Positions 24,601 through 36,508 of a DNA stretch of 64,000 nt are shown one piece after another; position 1 is the stretch's first letter, and every line of letters starts with the position of its first letter. The stretch comes from Cyclospora cayetanensis (Eukaryota > Apicomplexa > Conoidasida > Eucoccidiorida > Eimeriidae), in assembly GCF_002999335.1 (NCBI RefSeq), contig NW_020312771.1, positions 87,045-151,044 of the forward strand, given 5' to 3'. The translations under genes and the position numbers were made by a program. The notes beneath the pieces are model-generated. The model searched no databases. It was given only the letters and a program-made list of their open reading frames with translations, and was not told the DNA's origin.

Positions 24601-26748
24601 TGCTATTCGCGGATCTGTAGCGCTAGTACGTTTCAGCAGGTCCCCGCCGCCTCGTGCTTGTGCAGGCACGCTGCGTCTCCCTCAATTAAGAGGACAGGCA
24701 CCAGTCGTGGTTTAGGGCACAAGAAAGGGGAAAGAGAGAGACGCTCAGGCGTGTGCCTAAGATGCCACTAACAACAGCGGTGCTGGACTGGATTGTAGAT
24801 CCTGCATGGCGTACCTGCAAGACGAAGGATTTCCCTCGAGATCCCGCCGCCTCTAAGTTAACCGCAAGAGAAACCTGACGGGCCAGGGGGTGCTGCGTGG
24901 CGAATGCATGCGCCGCCAACAGAATGACCTCCTCAGCACCTGCAGATTCCAAATCCGCAGACATACTGACCTTCCACCTTCCTTAGGGGGCGCCACCCAA
25001 CAGCGCGCCGCTGAGAATTGGCTCTTTTGGAAAAATTTGCACACGACCTTAACGCTTCCGCAGAGTATAGGTGGAGGAAATCAGGTGCCTCCGGACTCTT
25101 GGAAAAAAGCCCCAGCCGTCGACATACCATTGAGATTAAGAATTAGAGGTGACTGAAGCAGCGCGTCTTCCAGCCCTTCTTCAGCGTGGTGCGAAAACCC
25201 CCAATGCCGCAGCTGCAGTGCATGGGCGGCGCGGAGGTGTCTGTACACCGCGGCCCGTGCCACCTCAAGAGCCACTGCACACATGCCGAGGTCATCGCTT
25301 ATGCCGGGTGAGGACGGAGCCGAGTCATAATGCGCTGCGAGCATCAGCGCCTGCCCTGATGTTTGCTTGGTGCCTTGTGAATTGGCATGCATGGACTGCC
25401 TTGAACCGACTGGCCTGAAATCCACTGTGATGTTTTTTGGACCCTCATACAGGGCCGTGCGACTGCTTCCCGCGTAGGTGAGCGTGAAGCCTCCAGCAGC
25501 GCCTCCCCAGAGGCTGACATCTGCTGACAAAAGGTGGTTTTTGCTGAGATATTCCAGCACGGGCACTCCCGCCGCTGCAGCCGTTGTAGCCGCTGCGGCT
25601 GCCGCGGCAACATGGCTGTCTCTTTCGCTTTTTGAGATGTCTTCCAGATACATTAGCAACTGGTGGGAGCCTATGAGCGCTGCTTCATCCAGGGCGGCCT
25701 CGAAAGAACGGCCAGTTCCCTCGTGCTGCTGCTCCTCCGCTTTCTGCTGCCTTTCGCGCAAGAAGAGTCCTATAAGGGCAGAAACGGTAGAGGGGGGTGC
25801 TAAGATGTGCCTTGTGACGCTGATGCACTGAAACTTGGGAATGAGGGTGCCCGGAAGGAAATCGGGGAGATCGGGATCTACCAGGCGCGGGCTGTCCAGA
25901 CACGGCAGTTCTTCTGCTGGTGCTTCTGTTGCGCGTCCAATAGCAAACGCTGCGGCAGCGGCTGCGCCTCCGGAGGGCGAGAAAAAGTCGTGGACCCCTG
26001 AGCGCGACAGAACTGCCGCACACTTCGCCTGCAGCGCGTGCGTCATGCAGGGGGGGGGAAGATCCTGTTGCTGTGCCTGCTTCAGCAGGATTTCGTGCAA
26101 GCTCATGGCTGCAGCTGCCGCTGCTGCCTTCGAGTGGTGCTGCTTTTGCTGCAGGAGCAGCAGCTGCTGGTGCTCTGCACCACAGAGGCAGGTTTCTAAG
26201 TCGGTCAGCTGGCCGGAGGGCCTTACGCGGTGAGGCTTTGCAGGGTCGTCCTCATCAGCATCAGCAGCTGCTCCTGCTGCAGGGGTTGGTGATGCATCAG
26301 TGGCCGCTTCGCGCCGCAGGTGATGTGTCACGAGCACCACGTAGCGCAAGCGTGCAATGGCGGCCTGCATCTCTGATCCCACGCCCGTTGCCAGCCCTGA
26401 TGCGGCTCCGCTTGTCGCGGTGGAAGGGGAGGGTGATAACATGAGGATCTGGTGGAGCACAGCGGCGTGCAGCAACAAAGGCGCTGAGACTTCGTTGTCA
26501 CAGCTGCCTACCGTGCGCACGCTGCGATTCGCTGCCTGCAGGAGCAAGCGCGCACGACCTTCGCTGAATGCATCTGGGGGAGATTCGGGGGGGGACGGAC
26601 GTGGAAGGGAGAAATGGTGCTGACCCGCGAGAAACACAGAGAGCAGCAACACCGCTGCACTCAAAAAAAGCGGGAAATATGTCTGAAACCTTCTCGGGGC
26701 TTTGGGGGGGCTTTCTGTCAGCGTGCGTGATTCTTTAGCTAGATCCAT
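18656..26748 (-). CDS. ERMP1: ER metallopeptidase 1-like (M28 family, Fxna/ERMP1 type)
   Basis: Large membrane metallopeptidase. Exons read (complement): 25128-26748, 24815-24939, 24050-24171, 23236-23811, 22564-22747, from 21781 to about 20480, a poorly resolved exon about 20100-20400, about 19462-19675, and 18656-18994. An N-terminal signal-anchor (about residues 23-43) precedes a lumenal M28 domain with AAHYDS, SDDLGMCAVALEV, NGAEEVILLAAHAFATQHP, NLEAAGS, ETDFR and SYHTTRDTLE: the His, Asp, Glu and His zinc-site motifs are present. Several hydrophobic spans follow (23.6-21.7 kb), then the C-terminal lumenal domain (RLTLLIGGSSLLTLALP) and terminal LLGKLPPHITAAGS, both like ERMP1. Long poly-Ala/poly-Gln runs are inserted, as is usual in Eimeriidae. 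Exon junctions to 21.8 kb are phase-consistent; 20.5-19.7 kb is approximate. The start ATG has the context ACCATGG. Confidence 0.9.
21782..22010. repeat. CA/TA-rich microsatellite in an ERMP1-like intron
   Basis: Plus strand is an imperfect run of ACACAC, ACATAT and GCACAT words. It lies in the intron 21782-22563 of the minus-strand gene, so the transcript has a long UG/UA-rich tract directly before the acceptor at 21781. Confidence 0.9.
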
Positions 26749-28971
26749 GGTGACCTATCAGCAATCTGCGAGCTCTCTCGCGGGCGTTTGCAATTTGCCA
26801 ATCAGTGAGAGGAAGGGAGGGCCTAGCCTGCCCTTGCGAGGACTTGCTGCCCCGATGATGCGCGAAGCTCCTGGCTTATTCGCATATCCTAGCGAAGCAC
26901 ACAGGCGGATGCAAGACGAGTGAAAGGGGCATTAACTGCTAGGGAAGTGCAGCGGCTGGTCGTTCGGGGCCTCTGTCAAGGGTCGCCGAAACGTCGAGAC
27001 TCTTTGAATAATTCTGTGGAGGTCGCAGCACGCAAAAGATGGATTAAGAGTGGAAGAACCCTTGTTTCGTCGGCAAGTTGCCCTGCATGATACACACGAA
27101 ACTGGGATTGGCGTTCTGCTCAAGGCGAGTATCGGGAGGGTTGCGAGGGGCCCCCCAGCGATCCTTCAGAGCGGACTTCATTTGTCCTCAGCGACCCTTG
27201 TAAAATTTTTCATGTGCTGCTTTTTGTTGAATATCTGTGTGTCTGTGTGTATACTGGAAGATAAAACCACCGTAGAGGACACCCACTGGGAAAGGCTTTC
27301 GTATAGGGGTCGCCAGCGGTCCCTCCACCGTGCAGAAAAAAGAAACTTATATTCTAAAAAACTGCACGCAGTGTATAGTTTTTCCTCTGTTCGCTCTAGC
27401 TTGTCGCCCCTTTGGCCTCTTCAATCCCCTCTTCTCTTGGCATTGCAAAATTGAACCGCGTGAGCCATAAAGCGCAGTTGCTGCCGGTACGGCCGTGTCT
27501 CTGCTGCCATTTGCAGCCGCTACATGGCGGCAGGATGTTGGCAGTAGATACTTCCTAGCGCCCTCTGATGAGGTGAGCGTTTGCGATCCTCTATGGATCG
27601 CAAACAGTGAGAGAAACTGATCTCCGTATCAACAGGGCTGCATTGCTAGGGTTGAGCGCTCCGCCAACAGTCTCCCTATGGCGATTTCTTTGGCCCCAGA
27701 CCGAGGGTCAAGCATGAAAGAAAATTGCCGAGTGGTTACCCTAAAGGACTTTTGACTCTGACAACTTGCTGGCTTGATGTTAGTGGATTCTGGCATGAGA
27801 GGCGAGAGGCATTGCTGGAGAAAATGAGCTTTGCTCCACTATCTAAGTACTACGAGCATGCACTCGCACCCAGCTGCTCATAGCAAAAGTCACAAGCGCT
27901 CAGGCAGAGACAGTCGCTTCTCGCTTCTGTCGTGCTGAGGAAATTATGTGTAGGTTTACACAAATAAGAGGTAGGAGAAGCTAAACTCAACAATGGATTC
28001 GCAGGTGTCGTAATGCAGCTTTGTCTTCTTGAACCAGCGCGGAGATGACCACCCCCTGAAGCATGCTTTTCCGAGAGCTTCCCGCAATTCGGGTCAGGGC
28101 TTGCGCCGCGATGGCAACAATAGTGAAGTGCTAGCTAGGCGAAGAATAGGTGCAAAGGGAGAAGAGAGTCTCCTGTCATGAGGGCTGAGACATCTGCGAG
28201 GCAGGCCGCAGCATCGCATCGGAAGCAGCCGGGACCTCTGAATTGCCACTCCTACTTCCGATTTGTGGCGATAGCAGCTCACTTTTCTCCAGTCTCTCCT
28301 ACATGTGCATGCCGACGGCCCCGCGCACGTACGCACAGACAAACCGGCAACTACCTACACCACAAGGGTCTCGAAAAAAGGTCTCTGAGATATTCATAGA
28401 CGTCTCGAGAGGCAATAGCGTCCTGGGATAGTGAAGGATCATCGAGGCAAACAGATCGTCGCAGCCCCTGAATGGCTTAGTAGCGGTGAATTCCCTCTCA
28501 CTGGACGCGAGCTACCCAATAAGCTGTCAACAGACCACGGGAGGGCAGTGGCTTGGCACACATCTTGCTGGTAGACGGATACGCACACCCTTTATGCTTT
28601 GAGAAGCAGCAACGTGCCAAAAGCGCCCGTCTTCATAGAGGAGTGCACTGCACGGTGTTGGCCTCGTTGCTTGCTCAAACATCATGCCACGCATACTCAT
28701 GGCAACGTCCTAAACAGTCTTGCCATGAAGCTTCTCAAGGCCGCGTAAAGTCTAGAGGACCTAACAAGGCAACTCTGCTATATTTCAGGGTCAAAAAGGG
28801 GAGGGGTTTGAGACTAGGTCGCCTCAAAAAGCACACGATCTCCAAGCTGCACCTTTTTTATATAAAAGACAAGCAATCCACAAGGCGTTCCCTTGATGGC
28901 ACTTGCAACCCACAAATGCCGCCCTTCACCCGCTCTCTTTTCCAGCCCCAGTGTTTTTACTATCTTTGCAG
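26749..28971. other. Long stretch without a confident gene
   Basis: Lies upstream of the ERMP1-like start. Its first few hundred bases are presumably that gene's promoter. Short open frames on both strands lack domains or consistent splice partners. It holds one perfect hairpin (27579-27605), listed separately. Confidence 0.5.
27579..27605. other. Perfect 11-bp inverted repeat (hairpin)
   Basis: GTTTGCGATCC at 27579-27589 and its exact reverse complement at 27595-27605 are separated by a 5-base loop. CTGATGA stands just before (about 27565) and CTGA just after (about 27617), so a small structured RNA is conceivable but unproven. Confidence 0.35.
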
Positions 28972-29441
28972 GCAGAGTTTACCGATACGGATCTGCTTGG
29001 GTCGGCCGTCTCTAAAGTGTATTTTACTAGTGAAAACCGCCCTGCGTTTTTCTGTGCTCACTGCTGCGTAGCAACAAGCCTCACGGGTGCCGTGTCTAGC
29101 AGAGCTCTGACCGAGCGCCAGACCGGAGGCAGATGCACATTAACGTATCGTTCTTTCTCCCTTCTCTAATGCTGCAACCAAAGTGCCCCCACGAGGGCAG
29201 ACCCCGTCCCCCGTTTCAAAAATTCAGTACTCAAGCCTGCCTAACGTCCATCGAGACGCATAGTGTGGTTTTGGAGGAAGAAACTCGCACCGAAGCGAAC
29301 AAGCAAGCCATGTTCGCTCATTCAGCTAGGAACTACAGATGCCCCGGACGGTCACACGTGCTCCGTTCAACGCAAGAAGAGCCCACATTAGAATCTTCAG
29401 CCGTCGCTTCCGACAGCTCAAAAAACGTCAAACGTGCATAA
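28972..29441 (+). CDS. Possible small gene, 3' exons only
   Basis: Two open segments join in phase: 28972-29067, after a good TTTGCAG acceptor, and 29184-29441, giving a coding-like tail of about 117 aa ending before TAA. The junction brings together a cluster of cysteines (CAHCC then CPH). I found no start exon and recognise no family. It lies tail to tail with the hnRNP U-like gene, 200 bp apart. It could equally be a chance frame. Confidence 0.25.
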
Positions 29442-29640
29442 AGAGGGCAGCAAGGAGAGCGACATGAACGAACCTTCCTCACAGTCCCGTTCCTCTACAA
29501 TACCGCTCCACGCAGGCGTAAAACAAATACACATAGGATGGAATGCCAATAGGGGTGTGCACATATCTAAATACATCTGAAACCAGACAACTGCATCGCT
29601 ATACAGGGTTACATGCATACACCCGAACATGGCCACTGCT

Positions 29641-32600
29641 TTAATATCGTCCCTGCTGCGAATAATAGCCCCTCCCATACCCATCGCGTTCCGAGGAGCC
29701 GTACGAGTTCCGCCCCTGCCAGCTGACGCCGTATTGCGCCTGGTTGCTCCCACAATACTGTGGCTGCTGCTGTCTCGCCCCTCCCCCCTGCGAATAGCGT
29801 GAATCATAACCCTGAGTGCTATAGCTCCCCCTGCCCTGCCCGGAGCTGTATACCTCTCCGCATCCCTGTTGCCATCGCTGCTGTTGCTGGTGGTGCTGCT
29901 GCTGCCCGTAGGGCTGCGCCTCGTAGTGCTGATGGTGGTGGTGCTGCTGCTGCTGTTGGTAGAAGCCGTGGGCATTTCCATGGGAAAAGCCTCCACGGCC
30001 TCCCTGTTGCTGCCAGGCGCCCGAATGGCCTCTACTGGGGCCCCATGATCCCTGGGGGCCCCATGATCCCTGGGGGCCCCATGATCCCTGGGGGCCCCAT
30101 GACCCCTGGGGGCCCCATGACCCCTGGGGGCCCTCGGCACCCCAGGAATCGTGGGGCGGAGACCCCTGCCCCTGGTATCCCTTCTGCCGCTTTGCAGGGT
30201 TAGCATCCAAGTCCTCGCATGCAGTGCGCGCTTCGATGTGCGGCTTCGGCTGCCTATTGCTCTGCAAAAACGCAGCACACACAGGACGCACGGCAGCAGC
30301 AATGCAACGTGGGGGCCCCACATGAGCCCAACGTTAAAAGAAAAAAGGAAAAATCCATGAAAGAGGACAACAAGCAGCCTGCAAGCAGTATCCCCCTGAC
30401 GGACCCTTCCTGGGTTATTTGCCTTGAAAGCTCGCCCCTCCTCGTTTATGCGCCTAATTTCCCTCCGGCTTTCTGCCTCTGGAAGCTCTACGTAGTCGAT
30501 AACCGTAAAACCATCTTCGCGAGACGGCAGAGCAAATGCAGCCTGCGCAGACAACGCAGATATTGGATGTCAAGCAGCCCTTCAGGGGGAAGCGCGCGAC
30601 AGCGAGCAGCGAAAAAGGCACCCCTGCGCCGCATCGGCGTGGAGGGGGTCTGGTCGTGGGCTTCATGAGTCAACGCTAAGCCTCCGTCTCCCGCCCACAC
30701 TACCGCAGGCACGCACTCGCGCAAAAACGTCCACAGAAGCCAGAAACATAGGAGTCTCACCTTCATGTCCATCACAGCCTCAACAGGGACCATCTTCCCT
30801 TCCTCCCTCTCCCTCTTGGCCGTCCGCTGCTGGAGTGTCTGCTCGTCAGTCACCATCGTAACACAGCGCCGCGTGCCCCATGCTGCACGCATACCAGCAA
30901 CAACCCCACTATCACAACGCACACATTCACGAAGCGTTCGCACCTATGGCGCGATGAACCGTCAAACATCTCCTCCGCCGCCCCTCTGAGATCTCTGTTC
31001 ACATTCCCTCTCCAAGCCGTGCTCTTCGAGAGGGATGCTTCGCAGCCACTCTAGCCATACAGAACAGAGACCCCAAGCAAGGCACTCCCTTGCAGGCTCT
31101 TCGAGGCACAGCAAACGCGGCAGCGGAAGAAAAGCAGCCCTACCTAGGAAGGGCTGAACTTTGCGGGACCTAGCGCGTTTAAAGACATTCGTCTGGTCGA
31201 TAATGATGTTGCGCGGCACGACTCCCGATCCGGCATATGTAACGAGACTGTTGAATACTGCTGTGGCAGTGGACATGAGCTCCTCCCATCGATCTGCATA
31301 ATTTGCCTGTCTCCTGAGCCCCATTACTTTCATCTGATCGATCACGGCGTTGGTACCTAGCAAGACGTACGACTTTTTGGCATGTCGCTCCATATGCCGC
31401 TCTGCCCAATACGTCTTGCCGCATGCTGGTAGTCCGCACATCATGATGAACTCGCATTCCGAGACGCTCTTCGGGTGCTCAACAGGATTCACCATCATTT
31501 CCTACGAAAGGAGAGGCACATAAAAGGGCAAAAAAGCTGCTTTAGCCGGCAGAAGCGTAAGCGGCCAAAATCTAGACATGAGCACCACGAGTACCATGAA
31601 GCAGGCAGAGCGTATTTTGGAAAAAACGAGGTGAAAGCGCAAAACTCATGATGAAAACAACACGCTTCCACTGTTTCTCTTGAGTAGAGCCAGGAATTGT
31701 TTCGCGGCGTAGACTGTACATCCAATCATGAAGTCACGGCCGCTGTCCGTCCCCCCGCTGGAGTTTTTTCTGTATTGGGATGCGCTGCCTCACCTCCTCC
31801 TTGAGATCTCCTAGAAACTTGAATCCCTGCCCTGGGGGTTCGGTCCATTTGGTTGCCTGCCTGAAGTTAATCTCGAAGTCAAAATTCTTCACGTACACAT
31901 GCGGAAAAAGCCCAGTCTCTCTGACTTTCCGAGGCAGGTCAAATGCCCCCCCAAGGAACTGTCCGTTTTTTGTGAAGGACAGAGACAGTGCATCCAAATC
32001 AATAACCACGCCCACAACGTCGCCTGCAGTGAAAGAGGTTCCATAGTCCGAGAACTTCCTGTTTGTCGACTTTTTTCCCGTCCCTCCGAATCCCCAAGAT
32101 TCAGCAGAATCACCTGCAGCCGCGCCAACACACGCGCGGAAGGCGAGCCGCGATCACGCAGGGCACCCGAAACATCCTGGCACAAACAGTGCGAAACAGG
32201 TCGGCGAGGGAGATAACTCCGAAAAAGGAGCACAGAGGATGGCAGACAATGCATTTAAAAAAGTCTGCTTTTTACTGAGAAACGCGAAGAGTTTTAAAAC
32301 GGAAGCGACACAACACAGGTTGGTACGCAAGACTGAGCGCCATGTTTTCTCAGGCTAACAGGAAAGAAAGAAAGAGATTGAAACAAGCACACAGTGACTT
32401 GCATGCATGCAAGCAGGCACGGAGAAAAACCCCCTAGGGCTGCACGGGGCCCTGTTCAGCAAATATTAGCTCCAAAGAAACTGACCTAGATGAAGGCTCG
32501 TGAGGGGCTGGCTTACTCCCACTCTGCACACATGTTGTGTGCTCTCGGGGGTGTCTGGCATTACAACCTTAGCCGGTTTTGGTCCCACTTTTACTTCAAA

Positions 32601-33119
32601 AAAATACTTTCCCGACCCTTTGACCCCGTGAGAAGCTCGCACCCCCTTCCACAAGTACTGAAATCCATCAGTATGCATGCAAGTTGCTTTTCGGGGGTTG
32701 TTCCGGTCGATCTGCAGATCCAAGTGGGAATCAGCGGCATCTAGACACACCCCGAATCTCGTGAAATCTGCTGATCCCCCTGCGACGCCTCCTGCGTTGG
32801 TTGTAGCTGATGTCGGCACATCAAATACCACTTTTGGAATGCCATTAGGAAGCAGCTCGGGAGCGTCTTTCCCATATTCTGGCTTTTCCGTTGCTGGAGA
32901 CGCTGCTACCTCTCCCGCTGCTTTCGCTGCTTGCTTTTCACTAATCGTCGTGTCATCATCCCGCTGCTGTTGCAGCTGCTGCTGCGGCTTATCGGCAGTT
33001 GCACCCTCTGCGACTGCTGATTTGGAAGGCCCTTCGGCCTGTGCTGTGGCTGCTGTTGTGGCATCTCCCCCCTCTGGCTTCGATGCAGCAGGATCGGCCG
33101 CCGGAAGAGCCATTCTCAT
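29641..33119 (-). CDS. hnRNP U-like protein: SPRY domain, P-loop kinase-like domain, low-complexity tail
   Basis: Six exons (complement: 32486-33119, 31794-32113, 31144-31501, 30761-30882, 30405-30542, 29641-30261), all phases fitting, encode 730 aa. Residues 1-130 are Ala/Gln-rich. The SPRY domain follows ([46 protein letters not shown]). Then comes the polynucleotide-kinase-like P-loop domain of hnRNP U with Walker [29 protein letters not shown] and [16 protein letters not shown]. The tail is a prion-like Q/H/G/Y/S-rich region with five GSWGPQ repeats and RGY/RGG-like ends, suited to RNA binding or condensates. Expected role: nuclear RNA binding/scaffolding; in hnRNP U the P-loop domain binds nucleotide. 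Donors at 32485 (GTCAGT) and 30404 (GTCCGT) are non-consensus but give uninterrupted homology. Confidence 0.93.
30041..30130 (-). repeat. 18-bp tandem repeat coding GSWGPQ
   Basis: Five head-to-tail 18-bp units: three identical, then two sharing one base change. They encode the hexapeptide repeat in the hnRNP U-like C-terminus. The near identity suggests recent unit duplication. Confidence 0.95.
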
Positions 33120-34159
33120 GTGCTCGCACAGTCAGGAAGGGCAGCCGCCGGTGCCTCGTGGGGGCACTCAAAGAGCTGAACACGAGATCACAGAGCAAAA
33201 GGGACGGCTGAGTGGAAGTAGGGGACGCTACTGGAAAAGCGAACAAGCAGCAGCGGGCAGTCAATAAGCTTGACGCGATTGGCAGCAGAGATGACGCTTC
33301 TGCCCACTCAAAAGGCAGGACCAGCTGCGACAGGATAATTGCTGACCACGGGGTGCTTTGCCAGGGGCCTATTAGTGGCATCCGAAGGAGGTCACCCAAG
33401 AGCTGCCGTAAACGGGATGGTTCCTATAGTTCAACGCGATTTTTTTTAGCGAGCGAAACGCGTTCAAGTTCCCTTTTAGGATGAGTGCTCGTGTAGCCCC
33501 GCAGAGCGCAGCTGGCTGCTGTGGGTGGGAGGGCCTGGCCGTTCACAATTCCACCGTAGTCTTGAGAAGGAGAAAAAGAATTTTGGAAAATAAGGGGTGG
33601 TACGGTGAAGGCCACCGCTTTGATGTGCCAATGCGCTAATTGCGGGGTGTTTTGTGTTCGCCCTCCCGGGGCCCTGTTTTGCATGCGTGGAATTTTCCTT
33701 TGTTCGGGGTGAAAAGCTGCTTGCTGCCTCCACTTCAGATTTCTTCAGGTGTAAGTCTATTCTTAGGCAGAGTGGACTGTGTACGAGTGTTGATCTTTTC
33801 ACTTCAGTCCGTCGGCGCGGTGTGGTAGCAGCTGCCCCTTGCAACAACAGCAGGCACTAGAGTCAGGCTTTCTTGCTGCAGCAACAGGCGCAATACTGAA
33901 CAGTTGTTGGCTTTTAGCATTCGTTTGCGTCCTTTCCCGTTGACTTAGCCTGACTGCCCATGACAGAAGCCGTGGAATTCGATGTAAAGTGCTGTTGCGG
34001 ACACGGCGCCCGAGCCAAGCTCTGACCGCTCTTCTACTTCCGTAGCCGCGACTTCTTGCATCCCCATGCATGCCTCTGTCTGAGGTGCATGTGCATTGGT
34101 CTCCCTCCGTACTCTCTTCCCCTTTCTGCCCGCGAAGAACATAGTATTTCTCCGTGCCC
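33120..34159. other. Divergent promoter region (hnRNP U-like / CK2 beta)
   Basis: About 1 kb between two start codons facing away from each other; it should contain both promoters and 5' UTRs. I see no TATA-like or recognisable apicomplexan motif that I would assign, and no coding frame. Confidence 0.6.
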
Positions 34160-36484
34160 ATGAGTTCTGCTGATTCGAAGCTCTTTGCAACAGGCGATGC
34201 AACGCCAGCCGGCGAGGCGGCGGTTGCACGAGAAGGCGAGGGTGAAGGTCAAGCAAGCCAAAGGGGATTTTTGTTTTCTACAGTCGCATCGATGTTCATG
34301 AAAGGCAGTGAAGAGGAGGAGGAGGAAGAGGAAGAAGAAGAAGAGGAGGAGGAGGAAGAGGAAGAGGAGGGCTGGATCTCGTGGTTCTGCTCCTTAGAAG
34401 GTCATGACTGCTTTGCGGAAGTGGATGAGGAATATATCAGAGACACATTTAACCTCTTTGGCCTGAAGTCTGCCGTTAACAACTTTGATTCCGCAATGGA
34501 TATGATCCTCGGAGAAGCCCCCGATGAAGACGAAGTTGTTGAGCAGAGTTTTGTAGATGTGTATAGGGATGCAGTAGATCTTTACGGACTGATTCACGCA
34601 AGATACATCATTTCACCTAGGGGACTTCCACAAATGGTAGGGTTTCAACACAATCACCAGTAAAAGAATGGGAATACCGAGGGCCTAGTAGAGGGGAGAA
34701 GGGAAATAATGATAGTGCAAATGCCTTTTTGGTACGTAGAGGAAATCCCCTCTGCAAGCGCCTAGGATGTTGGAATGTGAATGAATATCTTATGTATACT
34801 TGTATGTGTAAAGCGGCGTTCGTACCTAGTAGCGTTGCAGGCAATCCTTTGCCTACATTTCATAATTCATGTTTCTCAGCTGTCGGTGCATTTGTACATC
34901 CTAGTCTGCTGCTCAGACGACGGAAGTGAATATTGTGTTCTCAGTTCATGCGGCGTTAGTTTCTATCCTCTGTATATCCAATGTGCAGTGTGACCATGAT
35001 ATTTGTGAGCGTCAATTGCCATGTGTGTGTCTGTAGCAGTTTTCCCGTCTTTCCCTGTCTCGTTGTTGGATTGTTAATTGTCTATTAGCTTCTTAAATCA
35101 ATTTTCCTCACATCTATAGAGCCCATATGTTTGCGGATCAGAGGGACCGGTGCATGGATGAGGTCTTTGGTCATTGCCCGCGCGTTCTTTGTGATCGCCA
35201 ACTGCTTCTTCCCGTTGGAATATCGCCAGATCTTCGGCTGTATAGGCTACGAGTGAGGCGGACCTACAGGCATCCAGAAGAATAGCTAGTTCGTGGTTGT
35301 ATCCTTCGCTGTTCTTTCCGCCTACCGCGCCAGTGGACGGTTGTATCGTAGAGTGCAAGGGTTAGGGTTTGGTGGCCTGGCCCTAAGCAGTCAGCCGTCC
35401 TCTCTCTGTATGCTTGTGTACATGTTTTACAGTTATTTTGCCCTCTCTGTCGTGAAGTTTATGAGATGCTAAACGGCAACGAAGTGACGAAAGACATTGA
35501 TGGCGCGTATTTTGGACCCTCCTTTCCGCACATCTTCTTACAAACGTTTTCCAGCTGGGTAAGCCTCTTTTTACTGCTGGTCTCCGTGTCCCTGGCACTG
35601 ATATGAACGACGCAATATCTCAGGCTGCGAAGTGGCAGGCAGCAACGATGGACAAATCTCGCTAACTGCTAGGGGAGCTGGGGTGCTACAGGTTCAAGGG
35701 AGGCGCGTCAAGGAGAGATGGTTGCCTTGCTGGCATATCCAGACGCATCCAGGGCTTTCTCATGAAATTCATGTTGAACGTTTATGCCGTTAAATGTCTT
35801 CCTTAGTGCGTGTGAGTGCCTGTTTCTGTGTACTCAGGTTCCTAACGCCGCTCCAATTCCTTACCAACCGCGCCTCTTTGGCTTCAAGATTCATAATAGG
35901 CATTCTGTTATCAAGATAAAGCTGGAGAACGTGCGTACACTATGTGCCTAATATAAATGTGTATATCTGGCGGCTTGCGTCTAATGCTTTCTCGGTGAAG
36001 TTCCTGCTGCACACATGGGCTCATGCTTAAGGTCGGACAGCGGTGCGCGCCGCGTTCTCTCCGTTTTATCGAGCCTTCATATCCTTTGCAGAAGTGCCTG
36101 ACTGTATTGGGATCCACACTGAGTACGGCTAATGCGCGAGATCGAGGATATGGAAAGTGCTAGGTTGTACGTTGCTCGAATGCCGTGGTTTTGTGTTCCC
36201 TCGTTGCTCACAGTTGCGGGTGGTCTTGTTAGTTCAACGTCAGTTCTTGTCTGCTTCGTTCAGATTCCTTGCCTTTGGGTGCCCTTTTCGGATCGGAGTC
36301 TTTGTTTTTCTACATGAGGTGTATGCATAGTGGGGCGCGCGACCTGCTATGCACCCGTTTGCTTTTTGCACTTGTGCATTTTACTCAGGGCGAATACGGT
36401 AGCGCCTATGTCTCTCAGAAGCGACGCTCTGCCGTCGCTGCCATAGAGGGCGGGAGCGCTGAGGAGGATAAACAGGCGGCTTAA
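34160..36484 (+). CDS. CK2B: Casein kinase 2 regulatory beta subunit
   Basis: Five exons (34160-34636, 35142-35252, 35433-35558, 35838-35930, 36389-36484), 300 aa, all phases exact. The N-terminal 50 residues are Ser/Ala/Gly-rich, followed by 20 consecutive Glu (34310-34369). Then come the CK2 beta core motifs: WISWFCSLEGHDCFAEVDEE, YGLIHARYIISPRG, the four zinc-ligand Cys (CPRVLC and CPLC), DGAYFGPSFPH and RLFGFKIH. The acidic groove that tunes the holoenzyme is EAPDEDEVVE. Expected role: dimerises through the zinc ribbon and binds two catalytic CK2 alpha subunits. The poly-Glu insert directly before the conserved start is unusual. The donor after exon 4 is GTGCGT. The start ATG is the first in frame; an upstream GTG is not used in eukaryotes. 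Confidence 0.96.
34310..34369 (+). repeat. GAG/GAA run coding 20 Glu
   Basis: Sixty bases of only GAG and GAA codons inside CK2 beta exon 1. Mixed codons suggest an older expansion than the hnRNP U-like repeat. Confidence 0.97.
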
Positions 36485-36508
36485 GTTGTAAGCACACCTC
36501 AGTCGCAT

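Noticed and set aside
25478..26444. Plus-strand frames of 117-132 codons with Ala/Cys/Ser runs
   Set aside because: Shadows of the first exon of the ERMP1-like gene.
28178..28431. Small plus-strand frames near 28.2-28.4 kb
   Set aside because: No start context, splice partners or domain; composition like noncoding DNA.
34154..34159. Start of CK2 beta two codons upstream
   Set aside because: The codon is GTG, not used as a nuclear start here; ATG at 34160 chosen.
35251..35280. Apparent loss of zinc-ligand cysteines in CK2 beta (frame reading RVRRTYRHPEE then stop)
   Set aside because: A GTGAGG donor at 35253 removes this stretch and splices in phase to an exon with CPLC, restoring the zinc ribbon.
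35357..35372. GGGTTAGGGTTT, a telomere-like word
   Set aside because: Only two imperfect units inside a CK2 beta intron; too short to call an interstitial telomeric repeat.
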